Positions 43,201-56,000 of a stretch of 64,000 nt of DNA are shown one piece after another. The first letter of the stretch is position 1, and the number at the start of each line of letters is the position of its first letter. Both the position numbers and the translations under genes were made by a program. Below the pieces are notes generated by a model. The model was not told where the DNA came from, did not search any database, and was given only the letters and a program-made list of their open reading frames with translations. The DNA comes from Ectocarpus siliculosus (lineage: Eukaryota; Sar; Phaeophyceae; Ectocarpales; Ectocarpaceae). The DNA lies in contig FN649744.1 in assembly GCA_000310025.1 (NCBI GenBank), forward strand, positions 1,175,247 to 1,239,246. The letters run 5' to 3'.

Positions 43201-46200
43201 CACCTTCGCGGACCCGGGCAAGCCCCTCCTGGGGGGCGCCCCCGAAACAGGAACAACCGACGGCGAACACACACACGAGACCAGCGACTCGACCCTGCGG
43301 ATGGGCATGGTATGGATAATCCTCCCCACCCCCCGCGCCCAAAGCGCGCTGCACGTCAGAACGAGGCTGAGGCTTCTGATCTGCGAGGGAGCACTCTACG
43401 CTGTCCTTGCGCTCGAGCTGACGCCCATACCGGTATGCGGAAGCGCGATGGAACGGGTGCCAGAGGACGCCCAGCAGGGGTTGACCAATCGGGAAGCAGC
43501 AAGGAGATCGGACCAATCCGGTCTCCGGTGGTTTCTCGTTTAGGAGAGGTGTCTGAGGTACCGCCGGTTTTGCCATCCACCCTCGCCGAAGATGGGGTGG
43601 ACGAAGAAGACGACGAAGCGTTCCCTGCCCTTCCGCCTGCAAGCGGGCACCGCAACACGCCGGGAGAATTGTTGACACCGCTTCAGCCCCCGTCGGGGGT
43701 AACGGCGGCGGCAAGAACTGTCGGACTAAACTACTCTTCACTGGCCGATAGGTTAGCCACCGAGGCAGCGGCAGCGGCAAAGGCAGCAGCGGGATCATCC
43801 GGTGCTCTTGATGGTACAGCAGCGGGAGATGGTTTCTCGCGGCTCAGCGTCCTACCAAGCTTCGGCAGTGGTCGAGGCGGCGAAGCGAAACCTGGGAGCA
43901 CTAGCAGTGCCATTCTCCCAATCTCGTCCGATTTGCGAGTGCTGGAGGGGTCCTCGCCCGGGTCGATGGGCACTGATGGGGACGTTTCTCGTGGGATCTC
44001 GGCTCTACCTTCACAGTCACCAAAGCTGCCGTCTCCCCCTTCACGACAGGCGGCCGCGGCCAACAGCGTCACAAGGTGCGCTAGCGCGGAGACCGCTGCC
44101 CTGAGAACTAGGTTGCGTGACCGCTGGTTTCGGCTTGAGGCTGCGAGGAAGGCCCAGCGACAGCGGGAGGCAGCCGAAAGGGCGCTGATGACGGCGGAGG
44201 ATTGCGCCACTCTCGGTAGCGCAGCCTCCGTGCTTGGCTGGAATGGTGGCGATGGTAACCACAGCAGCGCGGAAGAGGGCATACGTAGTGGCTCAGATGA
44301 AAATCACGACGAAGGAGAAGCGAAAGATCGTCGTGACTCGTCGGCACACACGGCAATGACAAGCGCTACTGCAGAAGCCAGCAGCAGTGCTGTTCTAGGA
44401 GCGGGCGTGTCGCCACTACCCCCAAGAACAGTCTCCGCCTCGGGCATGGCGGCAATTCAGCGTGCCGAGGTCGCCCTCGTTTCCGTGAGCACAGCCACGC
44501 TGCCGATGGGAACCAATACGTCGTCGCCACTCAACGAGGACGAGTCCCACCGGGACATTTCAGCGATTGTAAGCATACCAGCAGCAGACGCGGAGCTTAA
44601 CGAAGCCGCGGGGCCGGCGTCATGTCGCCCGGAGACCACCAAAGTCGATTCGGAACTTTCCGAGGAAGATGGTGGACGTGATAGCTGCGGCGGCGGCGGC
44701 TTACCTGCCGTCACCGGGGAACACGTCTATGCGGCGTGCCAAGCGGGCATGGCTGGGCTTCTGAATGACCTTCTTGTGCGGAGTGGAGGCAGAGCGGCAG
44801 ATGGCAAAGACAAGGTCCGAGAAAATGGGACGGGATTTTAATCAACGGTTCTTTAGGATCAGGAGCTCCCACGTTCTGTGCTGTTGGAGAAAGCCACAAG
44901 CAGCCGTGTATCTACTACTGAGTGGAATCCCACCCGAATATTGCCGAAATCCTTGCTACAGCGGCCTGCGCAATCTCTTACCGTTCTCGTGGACATCTTA
45001 TGGACCGTGTTACCCTCCCTCCCCTTCCTCTGTTCACGTCGTCGATGACTCCTGTGATGGTTTACTCTGTTTCCAGCTGCGTCGGACGCCGTTGCATCTG
45101 GCTGCCGAGGCGGGATCCCTCGAGTGCGTGAACCTTCTGCTCAAGCAGGGAACGAGGGTAAGTGTGGTTTTGCCTAGAAGCGAGGTATAACAACTCTGCA
45201 GCTGGATTCCGACAGGTGTTGGGTCTTGACATTTTGCGCACAACAACGTACTACGGTACAGTGCGACGTGTCATTTTCCGTGACGGTGTGTTGCCTTGTC
45301 ATGCCGTGAAGAGAAACATAGTGACTCCCTTTTCCAGGTCTGGTCCATTGTCGGTACGCTTGTTGCTTCCTGACATCAAGGTTTTGAACTTTGAGATCGT
45401 TCTCTGTGCGTTTCCCCTGCCTTCATGCCCTCGGTCGCGTCTTGCTCGTTATTGTACGCAGCTTGATCAGAGAGATCGCTGGCGCGAGACCCCTCTGCAC
45501 AAAGCTGCTCGCTCTGGCAAGTGTGGCATCGTAAAGGCCCTGTGTGCGGCACGAATGAAGGTATGTAAAGTGGGTAGACACCTGTATACCTTGGACTGAC
45601 AAGCAGATGTTTCGCTCCGCTTGGACACTCTGCTCTTAACGAGTAACTTCTGAGAACTCGATGAAAAATCTGGTTGCACGGTTACTGGCGCACACATCGG
45701 GGTGCACATGGTTTACAGATAATCAAATTCATGCCGCACGGATGAAGTCGGTGTGGTCTCTTACCAACCAAGAACCAAAGTGGGGGGAACAATGTTGATA
45801 GTTGACACGTAAGCTGCCCTGCGTCCTTCCATGCCCACCCCCTTAACCAATTGCACCGCTATTCAAACCACTTGTCTCCCAAAGGTTAACGTTCGCAACC
45901 GGCACCGAGAAACCCCGTTACTCCTGGCGGTGCGCTCAAACAGCGCGGATGCGGTTGCGGTTCTACTTGGCTTCGGAGCTCGCCTCGATGAACCAGATCT
46001 GCACGGTGAGTCAGCTTTTGTTGTCTTGTCGCCGGGAAACTGAGCGGGCTGTTCCGCGGAACACATACAAAGCAGACGCTGCGTTTTTGGGCGCTTCGTT
46101 AAGGCAATAAGCGTCGAACTCTCTCCGTGTTGAACTCACGTTTGCTAAGACGTTCCCCCCCTTCTCGAGCGAATTTTCAACGACTCTGTCTTTGTGACGT

Positions 46201-49200
46201 TTGCCCACGGCCCATGCTTCGTAGTGTTGTGGGTTGTGGAAATACTGTTTTCATTCACAAATTGGCCGGCCAAGTTTACCGTCGCTTTGATACTACTGTG
46301 ATGCTTGATTTGCAGCAGCGTAGCGAGACGCCGCACCATTCCCCATTCCGTGTGATGCATTCCGTACCCGTTCCGTGCATGTGGATCGTTTTTTTACGCC
46401 GATACAGGCGTTACCCCAGTTGTGCAGGCGGCAAGGAGCGGCCAGGCGGAGCTCCTTATGACCATGGCCAACAGCAACCAGGCGTGGAAGAGCAGGTACC
46501 ATGTATGAAGGCAGGAGGTGTATGCCGCGAACCGCTTGAGGTATTTTGTATTTTGGTTGTTGCGCTGGCGTATGAAAGGACGTGGGCGCAATGGGCTACC
46601 CTTCGTGTTCCTCCAGGATCATGACCGGCACGAGTATATCGAGTGCCAGACGCCACGCCGCGCATGTGCACCGCTTCGTCTGGGCATCGTTCTGGCTTTT
46701 GCCGGTAGGCGCGCAATGTTGTGCAAGACATTATGGACTGGTGTGCAATCCTTTCTAATGCCCGATGAAGTAAGAATAGGCCATCGCCCTCTCCCGTGTA
46801 TCCCAACGGCGAGAGTCTATCTCCGACCCTCCCCTTTGTTTGCTGATTCTATTGCACACCTCCTGTACTGCCCCCAGCAGTCGAGATGATTCCGCGCCGT
46901 ATTCGATGGTTGCCATGAGCGACCCAGCGAGTAGGGCTCGAGGAAATGCCACCGGGAAACGACGAGCCCTGCAGTCTCCGATGAACCCTGGGTCGAGCAA
47001 CAGCATCAGAGCGAATGGAGGAAAGGGGAATGGCGTCCCCGTTTCGGCTCTTTCCCCATTGCACGAAGCTGCCGCTTCGGGCCAACCGGAAACGTTGTCG
47101 CTGTTGCTGCAACTCGGCGTTTCGTTGGAGGAGAGAGATGCGGCGGCGGGAGTCGGGGGGGACACCCCGCTCGGGAGAGCGGTTAGGGCGGGGCAGATAG
47201 ACTGTGCCAAGCTCTTGCTGGACGCTGGAGCAATGGTCGGTAGAGAGAATGCACGAGGGTAAGTTGAGGCAGGCTGGTGGGCTATAAGTGGGGGAGGCAT
47301 CGGGTGTTTTGGGTTTGCGGTTTGGATGCGACATGTTCACTGGCGTGGATGGTTGACAATGCTCTGATAATCTCAATAGCGATGGCTTTTACACCAAACG
47401 AGGCGCCACCCGGCTCGTTTTCTCAATCTTTTCCCACTCGAATGAGTAGGAGGGAAACCAGCATGGCGAGTAAAATACGTTTCACGAGATTTTAAAACTT
47501 GGCCTCATTGTATAATCCCTCTTTCTTGCTGCTTTTCGATGTGCTGGTTGGTCTCTGTGGGACATGCACAGAGAAACGCCGTTGGTGGTCGCGATCAGGG
47601 CCGGACAAGCCTCGGCAGTGGAACTCCTCTCTCAACACGGCGCGCCTCTTGACGGAGGAAAGTCGAACGGGAGGCTAACTGGCGCAGACGGGCGAGCTCC
47701 AACGGGGCCACGGGAAAAGATGATGGCTCGAAGGTTGGGTTGTGGCACTATTTTTACGTATCGCGGCGCATGAATGCAGAATGCAAAATATTCGTGGACG
47801 CAGCCGTCGTTGCCGAGTTCCAACATGCGCACAAGCTGGTTCACGGAAATGATCCCACATTTCTCAACATCAACACCTCACGCCGCGGTTTTCGGAGGTA
47901 TCCTCCGACATTTTGCACAAAAAGTACTGTTGTAGGGAAATCGCAAAACGCTGTCGTGACACGCCTTTTAGTTTCATCTGTTGCCACCGAGTTTCTGGGG
48001 TCCCAGAGGTCCCGCAGGTCGTATACCCTTCCCAGACCCCCGGAAATCCGGCAACAAAACCAAAAAGTAGCGCTTCACATTTACTCATTTTTCATGTGCG
48101 CAGAGTTTCTGGGTCTGACTCTGAAAGATATCCTGAGATTTGGCGATTGTATGTGAGTATGCAACAAATGGGTAGATTGTTCGTCGGGAAGCTTTCACTG
48201 AAGTTTAGATCATTTCCGTTGATGGAATTGTACATAAGCAGGTCTGCATTCCTTTGTTCCCTTGAGTGCTTCATGGCAGCGAGTGTGTTCGGTGAAAATC
48301 TGCGTTCCATGCCGGCATTGGATATGTGTGGCGGAGAATTGCTCTTCCGGGCCTAAAACTCTTATCAAAACTCCAATCATCATGCCGCTAGCCAAGCGTC
48401 ACCCCCAACCGCCGGGCGCCTTTTTTCCATGCGCAGGAGAGTGGAGCCGCTTGAGCTTGCTCTGCGTGAGGGACAGCTTGCATGTGCCGCAGCGCTGATC
48501 GAGGGTGGAGCACGCATCAATGAGCGGACGTTGCGGGCAGTAAAATTGGAACCTTCGGGCGCCGGGGCTACTGAGGACAAGAGGTGATACATGCAAGACT
48601 CGGTCAGCATAATCTTGGGTCAATCCTTAGAATTGTGTGTGAATTCTGCTTACAGCGAGCTATCCTTGCTCCTTCATTTAGTTCTTGACCGTCATATCTG
48701 TGCACTGTCTACGCCTGGTGAGTAGAACAGCTTAGACCGAGAAGGATTCTGCGATACACGCAATGCGACATCGCCGACCTCCACCCAGGCAGAAAATTTC
48801 CTCGACCCATTCCAATGCATTTCTAAATGCGTCCTGCTTCGCGGTGCCTGACATGGTTGGAATCAGTGTCGCTCAAGGAAGACAAGTAATTTACGCCGGA
48901 ACCAGCCCAGGCGAAAGCCACCGTGGCGGCGGTTGGAGCGGGAATGGCGGAGCGGGAAGCGCCACTACCCCTGCGATCACACTTCCTGTACAGGCGGACA
49001 TACTCAAGAGACTGTCCCCCGAGGTGTCTGAGATCTCCGACTCAGCTCCTCCTAATGGGGGTGGCCTCGAGGTCGACCCTGAGTACGACTGCGACATGTT
49101 GGACAGGGAGTCTGTGGACATCCGCGAAATGTGGCGAGAAAAAGACTTGGCACGTCGGGAGCCTAGCGCAGGCGGCTCGAAAGAGACGGCGGCGGAGGGA

Positions 49201-52200
49201 GAAGCGGCCACGAGGCCGGGACGTCCAGCGGAATACGTAGGGGGGCTCAGGCCCGCCCTCGGTGAGTGCGACATCGAGCTCGTTTTGGAAGACGGGTCGC
49301 GTCTGCCAGCCCATTCGTGTCTTCTGGCGGCGTTCAGCGGAACCTTCTGCGACCTGTTCCTTCGCCGGCACGGCCGCTGCTCTCGCCGCACATGTCCAGC
49401 AGCCCGCGGCGGCAGTTCTTCAAAGCGACAACCTGTACCTGGAGCATCGGAATTCGCCGCGGCGGCTGCCGATAGGCTTGAGATGGACCAACGCACACGC
49501 TCGCGCGACGTACATCACCTCCTAGCCGGACACGACCCACCTGGTCAAGGACGAGGCGCGGCCTCAGAGCATCAACGCCAGACTTCACCATCAATCTCGG
49601 AAGCGGCGGTGGCTGCGGCGGCCTTTGCTGCCACCGCAACAGTGGAGAATGCGGCCTGGTGGGCACCGGCCGTCATAGACTGGGGGCCCGAAAGGGGGGA
49701 AGTTTCCGTAAGATTTTGGGGTGCGGGTACCATGTCGGCGGTAGTCAAGCACGTCTACACCGGCCAACCGCCATCGAACATGCACGCGGACGGCCTGGGG
49801 CGACTGCTCGTCGCTTCGGTATCGTTGAGGATGAACCGATTGATCCGGCAGGTGGAGCACCTCTTGTCTGCCAGGCTGTCGCCGCAGAAGGGGAAAGCTC
49901 GGTCTCTTCAGCACGACGAAGCGGCGAGGTTGCTGAGGGCGGCTCGCGTCCTGCGGGCAACAGACTTGGAGAAGCGGTGCACGCTGTACATGCAAGCCAA
50001 CGGCGTGTTCCCTGCAGTCATGAAGGTGGATGGGGGATATCGTCTCGCGTTTTGCTTTTTCTCATCGTGTTCTAACCATACCCCAGGTTACAGTTAACTT
50101 TTTCCGTGTGGTGTTGCGCAGAAGGACCAAACCCTGTTTTCGCGTTGAGGTTTATCGCAACTCGTTGCATTGCATGTACCGGGGTGCAAGTTAAAGAATT
50201 ATCATTGTGCACCACCCGTCTACCCCGTCTAACCTCGTCGGTTACATGTTGTACACGTCGCAGTTGCGCCGGGAGCTGGTCGTCCCTTCTCTCAACACGT
50301 CGGATGTGACAAGGGGCTTGGCTCGGTTGAGCAACAGCGGGTATCTGGGATCGGGCCCTGCGCACGCGTGGTCTTCATCTGGGGCGGTGTCCACGTTTTC
50401 TGCTTCCGCTACAGTAGCGGCTGCCAAGCGAGCAGTCGACTTGTCACTGCGCAAGCGAGCTGTGGACTTTGATCAGCTGGTGCCTCTCCTGCTAGACACG
50501 ATCCGGTGAGGGTTGCGTGCTGCCTTGGCAACCACACTTGTTTTCCAAGACCATACTTCTACTGCGCCCTGTTTTTTTTTATGCGTAATCCTCGAAGAAC
50601 TAGTGAAGGTTCATCACATGGTACAACGCCTTTCTCAACTTTTAGCATTACACCCGGTGCATCCCATATAGGTGTACATCGACGCTTTCTATTGGGCGCC
50701 AGGAGCGCGCGGTTCTTCTCACGGCAGCCTTGGCCGACGCGTGTCCTCAAGAATCTCCACGCTGCCAGAACGAGGCGCCCGACCCACTCGCTGCTCCGCA
50801 GCGGTGGCGTCCGATTCCACCAAAGCTCCGAGGTTGCTGCGATGCGGTTCGTTGCGACGGGGACAGGTGGAACGCTGACCGACCTGCTGTTCCGCTCGTG
50901 TCGAACGTCTCCGCGTTTTCCCACGGTATGGGCTGGCTCCTCAGGACCGGAACGGTAGCCGACGCTGTCTTGGTCCTTCCCGGGCAACCTAGCCACTCAC
51001 ACGCAATGCCGCCGGCGACGGTGATCGACAACGGGGAGGAGGACGAGAAGAACGACTCAGGAAATCGAGAGAGTCTCAGTCCGGGTGGCAGGGTTGGTGT
51101 ACAGTCCAGCGAGCGGGATGCGCACTCAGCCGATAGCGCGGTTGATTCTCCCGCCAGAGTGTCGTCAGGAGGGCTCGTGAAGGACGAAGGCTCAGGACGG
51201 CCGATGGCCGATTCGCCCAAAGTGGAACGGACCACGAAGGATCAACTTGAGAACAGCCAATTCCTGGCGCATTCCATGGTGCTGGCCTCTAGATCGGAAA
51301 AGTTCGCAGCAATGCTACGTTTTGTGCAACGACAAGACGGCGATAGCCGAACCTACGCAGACAGCGTCGACGGCAGGAGCACGGACGATGATTTTTCCAC
51401 CGATGCTGACATACCTGAGGGCGAACACAGGAATAGAGAGGAATCTCCATGGGGTGATGTGGAGCAAGGAGAACCTGTTGGTCACAACCAAGGCGAAGCT
51501 GTGGACAATAGTGGCCAAGATGGGGAGGTTTCGCAGCTCCCTCGAAGTGACAGCCGCCGACCCTCGCCACCCAGCGACCGGAGATGCCACCGTCGCCGGC
51601 GTCCCCGACGTAATCCGGCGCCAAGAGAAATAGAACTCCACTCTCCACTTCTCACCCCGCAGTCTCTCGGCCTATTTCTGGAGTTTTTGTACACTGGCGT
51701 GCTGGACACGTCGCTGTCCACGAGGGAGTTGTCCGAGCTCGCCCTCATCGCGGACGAATATCTCGTGCCCGACCTCACTCGGCAGGCAGAAGCTCTTCTG
51801 GTGGAGTGCTTGGTGAGACGTGGCGATGTGCGATACTCTTTGCATTTCACTTTATTGATGCTCGAGTCACTTTTTACACTGTAGTCTGGTGCCCGGATGA
51901 CCTTCGTGCTACCGTCCCTGCACCTCATGAACGAGCTTTTTTATTTGGATTACGGCTGCAATTTCTTTGGTTTTTGGTTCCTTCTGCATTCCCCTCACTT
52001 CCCCTTCTCTGTGATGCAAGCACGGCACCCTGTCATGCTTAACCCTACCTTACGTCCTTTTCCCCCCTTCCTAGGCCATCCTTGCGGCGTGATGTGGTCG
52101 CGGATTTGTAGTTTTGCTACAGCAGTTGTCTTGACCCCTGCTGTTCTTCGAAATCCTAGCGATGACCCTCCGCAATCACCTCGAAAAACGCAGGCGTCAC

Positions 52201-52463
52201 GGAACGCTGGCGAGTATTTGTTCGACTCTACAACGTTCAACGGAACGACCACCATTCAATCCAAGAGAGAAGAAGACACAGCATCAGCACCGCTTGAACT
52301 TCTGCAGCTGGGAGTTTCACTGGCGCTGCCAGATCTATCGGCCGCGGCAGCGCGGGCCGTGCTTCTCCAGCTGGACAGGGTTTCCAGATCGGAGGCTTTC
52401 GAAGAATCGAGCATGTCTAAGCGAGAGCTTGTCATGGCGGCTCTGGAGGCGATGTGTTCTTGA
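40207..52463 (+). CDS. ankyrin-repeat protein with two BTB/POZ domains
   Basis: Proposed exons: 40207-40831, 41027-41112, 42132-42387, 43057-44814, 45077-45157, 45462-45560, 45885-46005, 46408-46495, 46881-47258, 47572-47733, 48437-48583, 48789-50025, 50264-50505, 50672-51812, 52194-52463; about 2230 residues. Layout: a disordered N-terminus; helical segments (VFRNILMRQTLELEIRRQ, MVEQVEITSMAKG, GLNYIARYLQPL); a long Ser/Ala-rich region; about nine ankyrin repeats (for example RRTPLHLAAEAGSLECVNLL, RETPLHKAARSGKCGIVKAL); BTB 1 (GECDIELVLEDGSRLPAHSC, KHVYTGQPP); BTB 2 (GTVADAVLVLP, FLAHSMVLASRSEKFAAML, FLEFLYTGVLDTSLSTREL); and a helical C-terminus. Such proteins often act as Cullin-3 substrate adaptors. 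All joins from 43057 on are in phase. Exon 3 has an in-frame TGA at 42192-42194 and a length one base off, and the exon 1/2 junction is uncertain. Confidence 0.85.
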
Positions 52464-53067
52464 CTTATCGGTTTCACTCTGTTTTGAGGCATGTTCGTCA
52501 GCTCCAATTGCTACTGCTACACCGTGGCAATCTAGATCGAGGAAGCTGTGGACCCACGCATAGGTACAATTGGCGTTTCGCGGGGTGTGTGAGTTTGAAT
52601 CCCGTCATGCGAGAGTTGCGGTCACGAAGCTGCAGTCAGCGTCGTGCATTGAGAGATAAAGGTGTCGATTTTGTTAGATCAACCAAGCACCACGGCTGTG
52701 TTGTGAGTGAATAGCAGTGTATACCCTCGCCAGTTTGGTGAAACCGTAACACACCGGATCCATGGTTCTCTTCCTTGGTTCGCCACGAAGACTTAGTCTC
52801 GTAGCACCGCATATCATTGCCATTCGCCCCGCAGCCACCAAATCACCTCAGCGTGTGTGACTTCATCAACAAGTGGTACCGGGCGAGCGATTTGTATTCC
52901 ACGCCACCGTAAGTAAATCACTGTTGTGTGACTGCGCGACAATGCTGACGCCCGTATCGAATTCACTCGTAGGAACGATGCCACCCAATCTGGAAAAGGC
53001 CCCCCAAAACGAAATCAATGTCACGAAAACCCTGGTCTAAAGAATTTCACGAGTGCGCCACTCAACC
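52464..53067. other. space between convergent genes (3' ends)
   Basis: This separates the plus-strand ankyrin/BTB stop (52463) from the minus-strand cryptochrome stop (53068). It presumably holds both 3' UTRs. No exon is supported. Confidence 0.55.
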
Positions 53068-56000
53068 TCAACGCTTGACTCTCTTACTAGACGCCGGCTG
53101 TGCTCCTCGAGCACGCGACCTTGCTCCGCCACCACTACCACCACCACTACCACCACCGCCACTGCCACTGCCTCCGTCATCGTGGGATTCTGCAGCCTGC
53201 GCCTCCTGGTGGGCATCGTAAGCGTCGTTCATCTTGGCCATGTTGGCCTTGGAGGTGTCGGCGTGGTCGACGATGGGCTTCGGGTAGTCCTTGCCGATGA
53301 TGCATCCGCAACCTCGTTGCACCTGAAATTTGTGGAAGAATGAGCTGTTAAGGGGTCTCTCTTTTGGGAGCCCGTTGGAGTGCGAATGAACAAAGAACAA
53401 AGAACAAAGAGGCTAGATGAGGCGAATATGTTATCACGAGAGAGTGGGAGGAGGACATCCATCCAACACCACCTATCGGTGCTGCTGACGACCAGTTTCA
53501 AAATCCGACATGTAGACTAGACTACATCCAACACGTGGATTCCAAGGCAGTGGTACAATAATCTGCGGCTGTTCAATATATCTTTCACTTGCAGAGTGCA
53601 GCCTCAGTACGTGACTAGGTTGAGGATCTGACCTAGGCTGCCCAGCATCCATTGCTGCAGTCTCACCCATACAGACGCACATACTACGTGCCGACGTCAC
53701 AACAACGGCGCCTGGGCGTACCATCTCGAGTACCATCGAGAGGCACAGCCTTGCCCACTTGTCAAGGGTATCTCAGACGATGTCCACAATCGCGGCAATT
53801 ATTTCTGTTGCAGGGAGAGTAGAGCATTCCGCTACCATTCCACTTTGTGCTCCCCGGCTGGTTTTTCGTACCCGTCAATTCATCGATCACGATGGCAGCA
53901 GCAATATTCACCACAACGGTTCAGCAAATCGAGCACGTCCCTACTCACTCCGGTCATCGACTACACAGTTGCTCTCGTTGTGGCAACCGTTGAGTCACCA
54001 GCCGTACCTGTAACGGTGCCGTCCATGGCTCGTAGATGTACTTCGACGGAAACTTTCGGAGGGCTGGCAAGTACTTCTTGATGTAGTCCCCATTTTGGTC
54101 TGTCTTCTTTCCAAAGGCAATTGGACTATAGCACCTGAAGTACTGCATGGGAAAGAGACAACATGCACACACAACGACAGATATTAGTGAAACGGGAAAA
54201 AAATAAAGCTTGCAAACACCAATGACTCGGCTCCTCTCTGGTAGTCGGTATACTCTTACTGACGTTAGGTGACACCTCACACACTGAGCTATCACAACGC
54301 TAACAAGAATGACCGTATAAGTCTGCCACTCGCTTAACTTGTCAAATATCGCCAAGCCACCCAAGCGGTAGCATCTCCACACGTCCGCGGTCATGGGAGC
54401 ACACCAATAGTACGACAGTATACGCAATTTATCGCTCATCAAGGGCTTACGTCCTCTCGCGGCATTCGTAGCCTTGCCCACCTTCGATTCACCCCTTGCA
54501 CTCCCACGACAAACGCTAAAACTCTCCTCGGTAGGACTGCTTATCACAAGGGTACTCACAGCATGACAATGGTGGCACCCTGTCTAGGTGACCATGAGAC
54601 GACAATACGAATCATACCACACCACCATCCAAGCACGCTAGGGTACAAGTGATTGGCTTGAAAAGCGCAAAGAGACTTGCCTGGTAGAAAAAGGCCGAGC
54701 AGCTCAACCACTGCCAGTTGAAGTTGTTGATGCTCCAATCAGCGTCGAGCAACAGCTCGTCGAAAACGGCAGCTCCGTCCTCCCAGCTCTGCCACAGGTC
54801 ACCCCGCGTCAGGAAGCAAGCCACTGCGTGGCGAGCAAGGTGGTGAATCCATCTGGGAGTGGTGCACAATAGAGCAAATTGGCAATCGCGTTGAGCACCC
54901 AGTAGTCGTCAAATACGCATCATTCCGTTAGCGTTCCTCGCCTTGCCACCATTGTCAACAGTCTTCTTTTGAGAAGACTTTCGGCGCAGGATCATGGACA
55001 AGGTTTCTCTACGTTTTTCTCCTTCGTTTCTCAACAAAGAAATAGCAACTCAGTCGTTCTTATTCTCCACCAAGGGCCCGCTGGTTTACGAACAACCATG
55101 CGTTCAGCAGCTGCGGAGAACTGAAGACCATGTCATTCGTTGAGGATCGAACTCACCACCCTTCAGAACGGGTAAGACGGCATCGGCTGAATCATCGGGG
55201 CGACCTCATTTCCATCGTTGTGATGTGTAGGGCAGTATGAGGCCGTCACTTAAGGCGGTCATTTGTGCTGCGCCATCCGTGTCAATGGAGGAGGAAGCCA
55301 AGGTGGCGTACGATTGGCGCGCCCGGCCGGCGTGACATGATCAGTTCTTCGCCAACAGCAGCAGCAACGAAAAAACCAAAAAGCACGTGCTTCGAAGCAA
55401 CGTGATTACCCCGAGGGATTCTAGAGGCATTTAACCACGGACTAGAAACTAAGGCGCTCATCGGTGTGAATCATTTTGGGATAAACTCGGAATATTCTTG
55501 AAGTGCGCATGTTCCCCAAAACGAATACACACCCTTCGTCCTTGAGCTGCGTCATAGCGGCGTCGATCCAAGGGAATCCGGTTCTGGCCTCTTTCCACGC
55601 CATCAGCTTCTCCTCGTCCTTGTCCCACGGTATCTGCCTGCAGCGCTCCCGAAAAAGCACGGCGGGACAAAGCAGGTGCAAGAACCCTGACCGCGTCCCA
55701 TGTACTTCTAAAAGAGATCATGGCGTGGACACGTTTATGAACCCTGAACATCAAACTGTGGGGGGGGTTGCAGTCATATTAAGCGTCGTGCACCTTGAGT
55801 AGGGACTCAGTCGTTCACCTGGTAACGTCGCAACCTCTGACGCTTGTTTGAATCTAAGTGCAGTCACACGAATTGCGCTTCTATCTCACATCATGCACAA
55901 ACCATGTGGAAAGCGATAATCTATTCGGAGGCGCAACATCGACTTCACGCCGGACGAAGGAAAGGAACGGTTGAATCTTCCTTGCGACAAATTTAGGCAA

